Of a DNA stretch of 64,000 nucleotides, positions 46,616 to 54,961 are shown one piece after another (the stretch's first letter is position 1; each line of letters starts with the position of its first letter). Made by a program: the position numbers and the translations under genes. The notes beneath the pieces are model-generated. The model was not told the origin of the DNA. It made no database searches and saw only the letters and a list, made by a program, of their open reading frames with translations. Source of the DNA: Nocardioides sp. SYSU D00038 (lineage in GTDB: Bacteria; Actinomycetota; Actinomycetes; Propionibacteriales; Nocardioidaceae); the NCBI RefSeq assembly GCF_016924665.1, contig NZ_JAFFJT010000019.1:62001-126000 (forward strand), in the 5' to 3' direction.

Positions 46616-49600
46616 GTGCGCCTCTCCGCCCGACGGCGGGTAGGGCTCGGCCTCTCGGCCGCCCTGCTCGCCACCCCGCTGACCGCCCTGCTGCCGGCAC
46701 CCGCCGTCGCGGCCGACCCGGACGGCGTCGTCGCCGCCGGTGACGACTGGGCCGTGACCAGGGCCCCCGGTGGCTACCTGGTCACCGTCGACCTCGACCA
46801 GCCGCTGCCCATCCGCTCCGACGCGCCCACCGTGGTGGTCGACGGCGAGACCGTGGGGTTGGCCACCCAGTCTGCCGACGGCCTCTCGCTCACCACCTTC
46901 ACCACCGACCCGTCGGTGGGCGACGCGTCGTCGGCCTCCGCCGGCTGGGCCAGCCAGCCGCCGGGCGGCTCCGGCACGCCGTCGCGCGCGGTGGCGGTGC
47001 CGGACGTCACCGCGGCGGCGCCCGCCCTCGACGTCGACCCGGCCGCGCCGGGCACCTTCGACTGGACCGAGTCGATCTACAAGTTCGGCGACCAGGCGAT
47101 CCCGCTGGCCGCCATCGGCGGAGTGCGCGGCGAGCTCGAGGGCAAGATCTACCTGCCCACCACGGGCGGTGCCCGGCCCACCGTGCTGCTCCTGCACGGT
47201 CGCCACACCTCCTGCTACACCGCCGTCAACGGCACGCCCGCCAACCCGGCCCGCTGGCCCTGCACGACCTCGCCCGACAACACCGGCCGCCTGTCGATCC
47301 CGAGCTACGCCGGCTACGACGGCACCGCCCGGGCGCTCGCCAGCCGCGGCTACGCGGTGGTCTCGATCTCGGCCAACGCGGTCAACTCCAACGACAACGA
47401 GCTGGCCGCCGACCAGGGCGCGCAGGCGCGTGGGCAGCTGCTGCTCGACACGCTCACCATGCTCGACAGGGCGAGCAAGGGTGAGCCGGTCAGCTACCAC
47501 GACGCGTTCACCGACCGCGACGTCTCGCTCGCCCAGGCGCTGACCGACGGCGCCGCGTCGTACGCCGTGCGGTCCGCCGGGTTCGTGGGCGGGGCCCCGG
47601 AGCTCGACACCGTCACGCCGGCCGACCTGGTCGGCCGCTTCGACCTGACCACGATCGGCATGATGGGTCACTCCCGTGGCGGCGAGGGCGTCACCTCGGC
47701 GGCGACCCTCAACCAGGCGCTAGCCGAGCCGTGGAACATCGAGTCGATCCTGCCCCTGGCGCCGGTCGACTTCGGCCGGATGACCGTGCCGAACGTGCCG
47801 ATGAACGTGATCCTGCCCTACTGCGACGGCGACGTCTCGAACCAGCAGGGCCAGCACATGCTCGACGACTCGCGCTACGCCTTCGGTGACGACGCGCTGC
47901 GCTCCGGCACCTGGGTGATGGGGGCCAACCACAACTTCTACAACACCGTCTGGACGCCGGGTAAGTACTCCTTCAGCGTCAGCGACGACTGGAGCGGTAC
48001 CAACCCGACGTCGGCCCGGGCGACCGAGCCGATCTGCGGCACCGCACCGTCGACGGCCGAGACCTCGATCCGGATGACGCCGGACGAGCAGTACGCGCAG
48101 GGCACGTCGTACATGACGGCGTGGTTCCGGCTGACCCTCGGTGGCGAGGAGCAGTTCCTCCCGATGTTCGACGGCACCGGCTCGGTCCCGGCGGCACTGG
48201 GCGGCGAGGACGTGCGCACCACCGCCACCGCCCCCTCGAGCGCGCGGGCGACCATCACGTCGTTCGAGCGGTCCTCGTCGCTGGTGCGCACCTTCGGCAC
48301 CGCAACCGCCAACCCGTGCGCGAGCATGAACGCCCGTACGACGCCGCAGGACCTGGCGCCGTGCACCACGACGCTGGCCAGCGCCCAGGTGCCGCACTGG
48401 ACCCCCGCGTCCAACGGCGGCAACGTGCCGGCCACCCCGGTCACCCGAATGACGTGGACCAGCGCGACCGGCGAGGTCCGGGTCTCCGTGCCGGCCGGCA
48501 AGCGCGACGCGAGCGACTTCGAGCGGCTGTCGGTCAAGGTCGCCGCCGACGAGACGGTCGCCACCGGCACCGACCTCACGCTCACCGTGGTCGACGGCGA
48601 GGGCGAGACCTGGAGCTCGCCGGTCTCGGCGCTCAACCCGGTGGCGCTGGTGCGGATGCCGACCTCGGAGAGCAGCGCGGCGACCACCACGCTGAAGAAG
48701 ATCGTGCTCCAGCAGGTGAACGTGCCGATCGCCACCCTGGCCGCCGACGGTCTCGACACCGGCGACCTGCGCGAGGTCCGCTTCACCGCGGCGGTCGGGG
48801 CCGACGCGGTCGCGAGCGGCGCGGCGTACCTCTCCGACCTGGCGTTCGAGAGCTCGTCGATCGGCGTCGCGGCCAACCGCACCGAGCCGGTCGTGAACGT
48901 CTACGCCCCCGGCGTCGACGAGGGCCGAGCCCCCGGCACCGTCGACCTCGCGGTCTGGCTCGACCAGCCCGCGACCTCGCCGGTGACCGGGTGGGTCTCG
49001 CTGCTCGGCTCCACCTCGAGCCGCGCCGGCGCCACCATGGAGAAGGTCACGTTCGCACCCGGCGAGACCTGCAAGGTCGTCACCGCGGCGGTGCAGGGCG
49101 ACCTGGCCGACAGCACGAGCAACGTCACCAACGTCAAGGCGAGCGTCATCAGCGTCTCGGGTGCGGTGCAGGGCAAGGAGGCCATCGTCTTCATGCGGAT
49201 CCGCGAGGACGACGGCCTGCTGCCCAGCGGCAACCCGCCGTCGACGCCGACCCCGCTGCCGGCGTTCGGCACGCCGGGGCCGGTCTGCGAGGAGCTGGCC
49301 GGCGTGCGCGCCGGAGGTGCGGTCAGCGTGCCCGCGACCACCGCACCCGGCGCCACGGCGCCGGTGTCGGCCGCCGGCTTCCGTGCCGGCGAGGCCGTCA
49401 CCTTCGCCGGGACCGGCCTGGCTCCGGTGACCGCGGTCGCCGACGCCGCCGGCACGGCCACGGCGGCGCTGGACGTCCCGGCCGACGCGGCCCGGGGCGC
49501 CCTGCCCGTCACCGCCACGGCCGCGGCCACCGGCCGGGTCGCGCGCGGCGACCTCGGGGTGCGTGACGTCAGCACCACGACCCTGGCGATCGCGCCGGAG

Positions 49601-50422
49601 GCGCCGGCGCTGCGCGAACCGGTGACGCTGACCGCCACCGTCGCGGGTGGCGACACCGGCGGCACGGTCACCTTCCTCGACGGCACGACCGTGCTCGGCA
49701 CGGCGCCGACCGCCGGGGGCGTGGCCACGCTGACCGTGCCGGCGGGCTTCGGGGCGGGTGCCCACTCGCTCACGGCCGCCTTCGACCAGACGGCGGTCAC
49801 GACCGGGTCGGAGTCGGCACCGGTCGCCTTCGCGCTGGCCAAGGCCACGCCGACGGCCGTGGTCACGCTGAGCACCGCCAAGGTCGTCTTCGGCTCGCCG
49901 GCGGCCACCGCCGACGTCGTGGTCGGCGGGGCGGTGGGCGGCGGTGACGTCCGCCTGACCGTCGGGTCGACGACCGTGACCCTCCCGCTCGACGAGGCGG
50001 GCCGGTCGTCGTACGCCCTGCCGGCGCTGGCGGCGGGTACGTACTCCGTCGGTGTTCGCTACCTCGGCTCAGCGGACTCCGAGGAGTCGGCACCGGTCGC
50101 GGTGCCCTACACCGTCAGCCCGAAGCCGACCACCACCGCGGTGAGGGCGCCGTCGGTCCGGGCCGGCAAGAAGGTGACGGTCACCGTCACCGTCGCGGGC
50201 GCCGTGCCCGGGGTCCCGGCCACCGGGACGGTGCGGATCAAGGTGACCGGTGCGGTCACCCTCACCCGCACGGTCACGCTGCCCGCCTCCGGCAAGGTCG
50301 TGCTGAAGGTGCGCACCAAGGCGAAGGCCAAGGGCAAGCGGCTCAAGGTCCGCGCGACCTACACCGCCACCGGCAGCTACGTCTCCAGCACCTCGCCGCT
50401 GCGGACGGTGAAGCTGAAGTAG
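46616..50422 (+). CDS. Large secreted alpha/beta-hydrolase with C-terminal Ig-like repeats
   Basis: A 1268-residue exported protein. The GTG has an AGGAG site seven bases upstream and opens a signal peptide ([20 protein letters not shown]...PAVAAD). An alpha/beta-hydrolase domain spans about residues 150-480: [14 protein letters not shown] forms the oxyanion region and MGHSRGGEG the nucleophile elbow, with S353. A beta-rich middle follows, then at least three Ig-like Big_3-type repeats from about residue 1000 ([15 protein letters not shown], then a similar copy) and a Lys-rich end. Probably an extracellular esterase or lipase; substrate unknown. No sortase motif. The longer upstream frame is rejected. 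Confidence 0.85.
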   Translation: MRLSARRRVGLGLSAALLATPLTALLPAPAVAADPDGVVAAGDDWAVTRAPGGYLVTVDLDQPLPIRSDAPTVVVDGETVGLATQSADGLSLTTFTTDPSVGDASSASAGWASQPPGGSGTPSRAVAVPDVTAAAPALDVDPAAPGTFDWTESIYKFGDQAIPLAAIGGVRGELEGKIYLPTTGGARPTVLLLHGRHTSCYTAVNGTPANPARWPCTTSPDNTGRLSIPSYAGYDGTARALASRGYAVVSISANAVNSNDNELAADQGAQARGQLLLDTLTMLDRASKGEPVSYHDAFTDRDVSLAQALTDGAASYAVRSAGFVGGAPELDTVTPADLVGRFDLTTIGMMGHSRGGEGVTSAATLNQALAEPWNIESILPLAPVDFGRMTVPNVPMNVILPYCDGDVSNQQGQHMLDDSRYAFGDDALRSGTWVMGANHNFYNTVWTPGKYSFSVSDDWSGTNPTSARATEPICGTAPSTAETSIRMTPDEQYAQGTSYMTAWFRLTLGGEEQFLPMFDGTGSVPAALGGEDVRTTATAPSSARATITSFERSSSLVRTFGTATANPCASMNARTTPQDLAPCTTTLASAQVPHWTPASNGGNVPATPVTRMTWTSATGEVRVSVPAGKRDASDFERLSVKVAADETVATGTDLTLTVVDGEGETWSSPVSALNPVALVRMPTSESSAATTTLKKIVLQQVNVPIATLAADGLDTGDLREVRFTAAVGADAVASGAAYLSDLAFESSSIGVAANRTEPVVNVYAPGVDEGRAPGTVDLAVWLDQPATSPVTGWVSLLGSTSSRAGATMEKVTFAPGETCKVVTAAVQGDLADSTSNVTNVKASVISVSGAVQGKEAIVFMRIREDDGLLPSGNPPSTPTPLPAFGTPGPVCEELAGVRAGGAVSVPATTAPGATAPVSAAGFRAGEAVTFAGTGLAPVTAVADAAGTATAALDVPADAARGALPVTATAAATGRVARGDLGVRDVSTTTLAIAPEAPALREPVTLTATVAGGDTGGTVTFLDGTTVLGTAPTAGGVATLTVPAGFGAGAHSLTAAFDQTAVTTGSESAPVAFALAKATPTAVVTLSTAKVVFGSPAATADVVVGGAVGGGDVRLTVGSTTVTLPLDEAGRSSYALPALAAGTYSVGVRYLGSADSEESAPVAVPYTVSPKPTTTAVRAPSVRAGKKVTVTVTVAGAVPGVPATGTVRIKVTGAVTLTRTVTLPASGKVVLKVRTKAKAKGKRLKVRATYTATGSYVSSTSPLRTVKLK

Positions 50423-50442
50423 CCGGACGGCACGCCGCCGGT

Positions 50443-50470
50443 GGGCGGGAGGGCTCGGGCCCTCCCGCCC
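50443..50470. terminator. Hairpin between convergent genes
   Basis: GGGCGGGAGGGC and GCCCTCCCGCCC pair perfectly over the loop TCGG, between the hydrolase stop and the end of the HxlR gene. Confidence 0.7.
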
Positions 50471-50471
50471 G

Positions 50472-50810
50472 CTAGGCGCGTCGCGCCGAGCGGGCCAGCC
50501 GGCCGGCGTGCCGGTCGCCCCAGGCGGCCACCGGGTCGAGCAGGTCGTTGAGCTCGCGGCCGTCGTCGGTGAGCCGGTAGTCGACCCGGCGCGGGAAGCC
50601 CTCGTGGTCCTCGCGGGCCACCAGGCCGTCGCGCTCGAGCTCTCGGAGCTGGGCCGTGAGCACCTTCTCCGACACCCCGCCCACGGCCCGGCGCAGCTGG
50701 GCGAAGCGGTGGTCGCCCTCGGCCAGGCGCCACAGGATCGTGGGCTTCCACTTGGAGCCGATCAGGTCCATGACGACGTTGACGCCGCACTCGGGATCGG
50801 GTGCCTCCAC
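50472..50810 (-). CDS. HxlR-family transcriptional regulator
   Basis: A 112-residue winged-helix regulator: PECGVNVVMDLIGSKWKPTILWRL, then FAQLRRAVGGVSEKVLTAQLRELERDGLV is the recognition region, then the wing VDYRLTDDGREL. The Cys near the N-terminus is typical of redox- or aldehyde-sensing members. The GTG start has an excellent AGGAGG four bases ahead; a longer form would begin with a TTG inside the operator palindrome. Divergent from the imine-reductase-like gene, which it probably controls. Confidence 0.88.
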   Translation of the reverse strand: MEAPDPECGVNVVMDLIGSKWKPTILWRLAEGDHRFAQLRRAVGGVSEKVLTAQLRELERDGLVAREDHEGFPRRVDYRLTDDGRELNDLLDPVAAWGDRHAGRLARSARRA

Positions 50811-50830
50811 GCTGCCTCCTGGGTCGCGGG

Positions 50831-50852
50831 GTACGCACAACTTTGTGCGTAC
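50831..50852. promoter_or_regulatory. Perfect palindrome, probable HxlR operator
   Basis: GTACGCACAA-CT-TTGTGCGTAC: ten-base arms without mismatch, between the divergent regulator and oxidoreductase starts. Content TACGCACAA/TTGTGCGTA stands out as AT-rich here. HxlR proteins commonly bind such sites in their own promoter. Confidence 0.65.
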
Positions 50853-50888
50853 TGGACCGGGAGCGGTGCGCCTCGCAGGATCGTGGGC

Positions 50889-51812
50889 ATGTCGAGCGCA
50901 CAGCCTGATCCCCAGTCACCACACACGATAGCCGTGCTCGGCCTCGGCGCGATGGGAGTCGCGATCGCCGAGGCCGTGGCCCGGGCCGGGCACCGGGTCC
51001 GGGCCTGGAACCGCAGCCCCCGCGGGTTCGAGGGCGACGACGGCGGGCGGGTCGAGGTGGCGGCCACGGTGGCCGAGGCGGTGGCCGGGGCCGACGTCGT
51101 CGTGGTCTGCGTGCGCGACCACCCCGCCGCTCGCGAGCTCCTGGCGGCGGTGGCCGCGGTCCCCGGGCCGACGGGGGAGGGTCGCGTCGTGCTCAACGTC
51201 TCGACCGGCAGCCCGGCCGAGGCGGTGGAGACCGCCGCGCAGGCCGGCGACCTCGGCCTGCGCTACGTGACCGGCGCGGTGATGGTGCCCACGCCGATGG
51301 TCGGCTCGGCCGACTGCGTCGTCCTCTACGCCGGCGCCGCGGCCGACCTGGCCGTGCTCGGGCCGTTGCAGGAGGCCCTCGGCGGCCACGCCGACGCCAC
51401 CGGCGCCGACCACGCGGTGCCGCCGGCGCTCGACCTGGCCATGCTCGACATCTACTTCAGCGGCATGTACGCCCACCTCCACGCCACCGCGCTGGCGGCC
51501 GCCCACGGCATCCCCGCGGCGCGCTTCCTGCCCTACGCCGACGGCATCGTCGAGACGCTCCGCGGGTCGTTGGCCGGGCTGAGCGACGCCGTCGTGCGGC
51601 GTACGTACGAGACCGGCGAGGCCCGCCTGGACATGTGCCTGGCCTTCCTCGACCACATCGTCTCCGCGAGCCACGAGGCGGGCCTCCCGGCGGGACCGGC
51701 CGGGCTGGTGCGCGACGCCTCGGCGCGGGCGCTCGAGGCCTGGCCCGGCAGCACCGACTGGGACGTGGTGGCCGAGGGGCTGACGCCGTCCGCGGCGCCG
51801 GTCAGGGGGTGA
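50889..51812 (+). CDS. Imine-reductase-like NAD(P)-dependent oxidoreductase
   Basis: A 307-residue beta-hydroxyacid-dehydrogenase-superfamily enzyme. Rossmann motif AVLGLGAMGVAIAEAV, then NRSPRGFEG at the cofactor 2'-side, STGSPAEA and the region TGAVMVPTPMVGSADCVVLYAG, which resembles the P-P-I-G loop of imine reductases. The C-terminal half is helical for interlocked dimerisation. The lysine of true 6-phosphogluconate or hydroxyisobutyrate dehydrogenases is not seen, as in IREDs. CAGGAT lies seven bases before the ATG. Probably controlled by the divergent HxlR protein. Confidence 0.75.
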   Translation: MSSAQPDPQSPHTIAVLGLGAMGVAIAEAVARAGHRVRAWNRSPRGFEGDDGGRVEVAATVAEAVAGADVVVVCVRDHPAARELLAAVAAVPGPTGEGRVVLNVSTGSPAEAVETAAQAGDLGLRYVTGAVMVPTPMVGSADCVVLYAGAAADLAVLGPLQEALGGHADATGADHAVPPALDLAMLDIYFSGMYAHLHATALAAAHGIPAARFLPYADGIVETLRGSLAGLSDAVVRRTYETGEARLDMCLAFLDHIVSASHEAGLPAGPAGLVRDASARALEAWPGSTDWDVVAEGLTPSAAPVRG

Positions 51813-51909
51813 CCGGCTGCTCCGGCTCCGGGCCGGGGTAGGGGTCGTTCTCGGGATCGGCGGTGATGTCGGGGTCGCCGACGCCGGGCTCGGGCACGGG
51901 TGCGGTCAC
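51802..51909 (-). CDS. 35-residue Pro/Glu-rich small protein (MTAPVPEP family)
   Basis: Reads MTAPVPEPGVGDPDITADPE followed by a Pro-rich acidic tail ending EQPVTP. A strong GAGGAGG site lies five bases ahead of the GTG. Its first eight residues, and the first 23 bases after the start letter, are the same as those of the 58-residue protein at 53384-53560, on the same strand at the other side of the NupC gene. Highly acidic, no cysteine, no helix. Function unknown. It overlaps the 3' end of the convergent oxidoreductase gene by 11 bases. Confidence 0.65.
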   Translation of the reverse strand: MTAPVPEPGVGDPDITADPENDPYPGPEPEQPVTP

Positions 51910-52020
51910 GGTTCCTCCTCGGGATGCGGTCACCAGAGGTATCCGCATCCGCCGTGCGGCAACCCGGCACCGGGTCCGGCGCCGGGTCTGGTGGCGGCGG
52001 GGGTGGGGCATCGGGGGCGC

Positions 52021-53292
52021 ATGGGAGAGCTCCGCGGTCTGCTCGGCCTGGCGCTGCTGCTGCTCGTCGCGTACGCGCTGTCGCGGCACCGCCGGGGCGT
52101 CTCGTGGCGCACGGTCGGGGTGGCGCTCGCGCTGCAGGTCGCGTTCGCGGCGCTGGTGCTGCGGTGGGGGCCGGGCGAGGCCGCGCTGCGCTGGACCTCC
52201 GACCGGGTGGAGTCGCTCATCGGCTACACCACCGATGGGACGGCGTTCGTCTTCGGCCCGCTGCTCGACGTGGGGGAGGAGGGCAGCACGATCTTCGCCC
52301 TCCAGGTGCTGCCGGTCATCGTCTTCCTCGGCGCGCTGATCGGGCTGCTCTACTACCTGCGGGTCGTGCAGTGGCTGGTGTGGGGCCTGGGCGGTGCGCT
52401 GTCGAAGCTGCTCGGGGTGAGCCGGGTCGAGTCGACGTACGGCGGCACGGTGATCTTCCTCGGCCAGAGCGAGGCGCCGCTGCTGATCGCGCCGTACCTG
52501 CGGCGGCTGCGGCGCGGCCAGCTGTTCACGGTGATGACGGCCGGCTTCGCGGCGGCCGCCGGCTCGACGCTGGTGGGCTACTCGCTTCTCGGGGCGCCGC
52601 TGGAGTACCTGCTCGCCGCGACCGTGATGAACGCGCCGGCCTCGCTGCTGATGGCCAAGCTGATGTGGCCCGACAGCACGCCCGACGAGCCGTGGGAGGG
52701 CGAGGAGGTCGACCCGGACGCGGACGATGCGGCCACCGACGAGCCCGACGTCCGGTCGGTGCGCGACGAGGAGTCGGCCAACGCCATCGACGCGATCGGC
52801 CGCGGCGCCCTGGCCGGCGGCCGGATCGCGGTCACCGTCGGTGCGCTCCTCATCGCCTTCGTCGCCCTGATCGCGCTCGCCGACGGCGTCCTAGGGGCGG
52901 TCGGCGGCTGGTTCGGCGCCGACGGGCTCACCTTCGAGAAGCTGCTCGGGTGGGCGCTGGCGCCGCTGGCCTGGCTGCTCGGCGTCCCGTGGCCGGAGGC
53001 GGTCGAGGCCGGCGGCTGGATCGGCGAGAAGACCGTGCTCAACGAGTTCGTCGCCTACGGCAACTTCGGGCCCGAGGTCGACTCGCTGTCGACGGTGACG
53101 GTCGCCGTGGTGACCTTCGCGCTCGCCGGCTTCGCCAACTTCTCCTCCATCGCCATCCAGATCGGCACCCTCGGCACGCTGCTGCCGGAGCGCCGGGCCG
53201 CCGTCGCCCGGCTCGGCCTGCGGGCCCTGCTCGCCGGCAGCCTCGCGAACCTGGCGAACGCCGCGATCGCCGGCGTGGTGATCTCGTTGTAG
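52021..53292 (+). CDS. NupC-family concentrative nucleoside transporter
   Basis: A 423-residue membrane protein with about ten helices. GQSEAPLLIAPYL (with the conserved G-x-S-E-A-P nucleoside-binding loop), TYGGTVIFLG and KTVLNEFVAYGNF are family signatures; the last contains the Asn-Glu pair for substrate and sodium/proton coupling. The acidic loop near residues 220-255 is an insertion. It should import nucleosides with Na+ or H+. The ATG at MGELRG is taken because the first helix starts at once. Confidence 0.88.
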   Translation: MGELRGLLGLALLLLVAYALSRHRRGVSWRTVGVALALQVAFAALVLRWGPGEAALRWTSDRVESLIGYTTDGTAFVFGPLLDVGEEGSTIFALQVLPVIVFLGALIGLLYYLRVVQWLVWGLGGALSKLLGVSRVESTYGGTVIFLGQSEAPLLIAPYLRRLRRGQLFTVMTAGFAAAAGSTLVGYSLLGAPLEYLLAATVMNAPASLLMAKLMWPDSTPDEPWEGEEVDPDADDAATDEPDVRSVRDEESANAIDAIGRGALAGGRIAVTVGALLIAFVALIALADGVLGAVGGWFGADGLTFEKLLGWALAPLAWLLGVPWPEAVEAGGWIGEKTVLNEFVAYGNFGPEVDSLSTVTVAVVTFALAGFANFSSIAIQIGTLGTLLPERRAAVARLGLRALLAGSLANLANAAIAGVVISL

Positions 53293-53309
53293 CGGCCAGC
53301 GCGCAGGAC

Positions 53310-53341
53310 GCCGAGCCGTCGTCAACTGACGCCGGGTCGGC
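53310..53341. repeat. 32-base imperfect hairpin, copy 2 of 2
   Basis: GCCGAGCCGTCGT...ACGCCGGGTCGGC, 18 bases after the NupC stop; same two mismatches as at 43035. A half copy, GCGCCGGGTCGGCGAC, follows at about 53360. Position suits a terminator. Confidence 0.6.
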
Positions 53342-53383
53342 GCACCCCGGCGACGACAAGCGCCGGGTCGGCGACAGGGGAGC

Positions 53384-53560
53384 TCAGTGCGGGGTGGTCA
53401 TCGGCTGCGTCATCGGCTGCAGGTCGGGGACGGCAGGCTCCTCCGGAGGGGCGGCCTCGGGGTCCTCGGGGTCGGGGTCGGGCGTCACGATCGGTTCGTC
53501 CGGGACCACCGGCGGCTCGTCGATCCCCGGGTCGTCCGGCTCGGGCACGGGTGCGGTCAT
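53384..53560 (-). CDS. 58-residue Pro/Glu-rich small protein (MTAPVPEP family)
   Basis: Starts MTAPVPEPDDPGIDEPP and continues with Pro/Asp/Glu-rich sequence and a QPMTQPMTTPH end. GAGGAG lies six bases ahead of the ATG. It shares its first eight residues with the 35-residue protein at 51802-51909, and both have a Pro/acidic low-complexity remainder, so the pair is a small paralogous family. No export signal. Function unknown. Confidence 0.65.
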   Translation of the reverse strand: MTAPVPEPDDPGIDEPPVVPDEPIVTPDPDPEDPEAAPPEEPAVPDLQPMTQPMTTPH

Positions 53561-53686
53561 CGCGCTCTCCTCAGCTGGGGTCCCGATCGGTACCCCCGGA
53601 GATCGGACCCATCCGGTCGGGCCCGGGCTCCGAACAGGGGGTGAGCGCGTCGACCGGCGTGCCACCCGCGACGAGAGGTCCGCCCG

Positions 53687-54430
53687 ATGAGAACACCCAG
53701 CCTGCGCAAGCCCAGTCCGTCCCTGGTCGTCTCCGTCGCCGCGCTCGTCGTCGCGCTCGGCGGCACGTCGTACGCCGCGGTGAAGGTCAGCGGCGCCCAG
53801 ATCGTCGACGGCACCGTCACCGCCAAGGACGTCAAGCAGAACAGCCTGGGTTCCGGCGTGATCCGCGACGGCTCGCTCAAGGCCCAGGACTTCCGGAAGC
53901 TGCCCACGGGTCCGGCCGGCGCCGACGGCCAGGACGGCCAGGACGGCCAGGACGGCGCACGGGGCCCGGCCGGGGTCGGGCGCTGGGCGCTGGTCGACAC
54001 CTCCGGCGCGATCGTGGCGCAGTCGGGCGGGTTCACCGTCGTCTCCCGCTACGACGTCGACCCCACCACGCCGGCCGGGGCCGTGGGCAACGTCTACATC
54101 GACGCGGGTGAGGACCTCGCCGACAACGGCATCCTCGCCACCCTGGCCCTGCAGAACACCGTCGACCAGAACGCCGACGGCATCACCAACGGCCGATCGG
54201 CGAACCCGGACGCGAACCCGGAGTTCTCCGGGGAGGTCACCGTGAGCCGCTGCGCGTTCCCGGGCAGCACCGGCATTCCGACCAACTGCGCACCCCTCGT
54301 CGCCCGTACCGCGACCAGCTTCGTGGTCAGCCCGCGGCTCAGCGACGGACAGGTGACCGACGCGACCAACCGCAAGGCCTTCTACGTCGTCGTGACGGGC
54401 GACTCCTCGGACCTCGTCGCGACGCCCTGA
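53687..54430 (+). CDS. Secreted protein with short collagen-like segment
   Basis: A 247-residue protein. Signal or anchor helix LVVSVAALVVALGGTSYAAV at residues 13-32, a family-typical stretch (IVDGTVTAKDVKQNSLGSGV, DGSLKAQDF), then seven Gly-X-Y triplets at residues 75-95 (GPAGADGQDGQDGQDGAR), then a C-terminal beta domain with two cysteines (VSRCAF, TNCAPL). Such proteins are widespread in actinobacteria, probably surface-exposed, with no known function. Monocistronic and closed by a hairpin. Confidence 0.78.
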   Translation: MRTPSLRKPSPSLVVSVAALVVALGGTSYAAVKVSGAQIVDGTVTAKDVKQNSLGSGVIRDGSLKAQDFRKLPTGPAGADGQDGQDGQDGARGPAGVGRWALVDTSGAIVAQSGGFTVVSRYDVDPTTPAGAVGNVYIDAGEDLADNGILATLALQNTVDQNADGITNGRSANPDANPEFSGEVTVSRCAFPGSTGIPTNCAPLVARTATSFVVSPRLSDGQVTDATNRKAFYVVVTGDSSDLVATP

Positions 54431-54451
54431 CCTCCTCGGGGGAGAGAGGGG

Positions 54452-54486
54452 GACGCCCCCGTCGGCCAGTGGCCGGCGGGGGCGTC
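54452..54486. terminator. Terminator hairpin between convergent genes
   Basis: GACGCCCCCG pairs perfectly with CGGGGGCGTC, with an inner CGGCC/GGCCG stem. It lies after the collagen-like gene and before the stop of the 59-residue minus-strand gene. Confidence 0.7.
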
Positions 54487-54517
54487 GTCATGTGCGGACC
54501 CGGGTCGGGACGGGGGG

Positions 54518-54697
54518 TCAGGCGGTCCAGCGCACCGCCTCCTCGACGAGGTCGGCCATCGGCACGATGCCGGCCAGGTCGTCGCGGCGCTGGTAGAGCC
54601 CGGCGACGCCCGAGGCGTGCCGGGCCGCCACCTGCTCGCGGCGCACCCGGAGGGCGTCGTCGGCCTGCTGGTCGTTCGTGGTGGACGTACGGGACAT
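54518..54697 (-). CDS. 59-residue hypothetical protein divergent from the sulfur operon
   Basis: Reads MSRTSTTNDQQADDALRVRR, then a charged helical middle (EQVAARHASGVAGLYQRRDD) and LAGIVPMADLVEEAVRWTA. AGGAGG lies five bases before the ATG. Predicted to be one long helix plus a second short one; no DNA-binding motif is obvious. It shares a 65-base divergent promoter region, with a palindrome, with the leader peptide of the sulfur operon. Function unknown. Confidence 0.6.
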   Translation of the reverse strand: MSRTSTTNDQQADDALRVRREQVAARHASGVAGLYQRRDDLAGIVPMADLVEEAVRWTA

Positions 54698-54722
54698 GGG
54701 GGCCTCCTCGTGTGCTAATGTC

Positions 54723-54735
54723 TACTGAGTCAGTA
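54723..54735. promoter_or_regulatory. Palindrome in the divergent promoter of the sulfur operon
   Basis: TACTGA-G-TCAGTA, in a patch much richer in A and T than the surroundings (CTAATG to GATATA). It probably overlaps the promoters in both directions. Confidence 0.5.
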
Positions 54736-54762
54736 TAGTTCAGCGATATAAGGGGGTTAGCG

Positions 54763-54870
54763 ATGACCGGAGCCGGGTGGGACCCGCAGCCCGGGCCCGT
54801 TGCCGTGCTGCTGCACGGTCGGCGGCACGTCGACCTCCTCCTCACGGCCAGCGCGCTCTGTCGCGGCTGA
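54763..54870 (+). CDS. Putative Cys-type leader peptide of the sulfur operon
   Basis: A 35-codon ORF with a strong AGGGGG site seven bases before the ATG. The second half is LLHGRRHVDLLLTASALCRG. The RRHVDLxxxxSALCR pattern recurs in short actinobacterial leader peptides in front of sulfur-assimilation genes. A single Cys codon, TGT, rare at this GC content, lies three codons before the stop; a hairpin follows immediately. The design suggests attenuation: slow decoding when cysteinyl-tRNA is short alters the downstream fold. Known from related leaders: translation-dependent control. Inferred here: the exact mechanism. Confidence 0.7.
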   Translation: MTGAGWDPQPGPVAVLLHGRRHVDLLLTASALCRG

Positions 54871-54871
54871 A

Positions 54872-54895
54872 GGTTGCGCCCCCCGCCGGCGCACC
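54872..54895 (+). promoter_or_regulatory. Hairpin directly after the leader peptide
   Basis: GGTTGCGCC pairs with GGCGCACC apart from one bulged T. It begins one base after the leader stop and 67 bases before the rhodanese start, where an attenuator or an RBS-sequestering stem would be expected. Confidence 0.4.
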
Positions 54896-54961
54896 GCCAC
54901 CGGCCAGCCCCGACCCCGGACAGCCGCGACCCGTCCGACCCACCCACACCCGAGGACCCTC

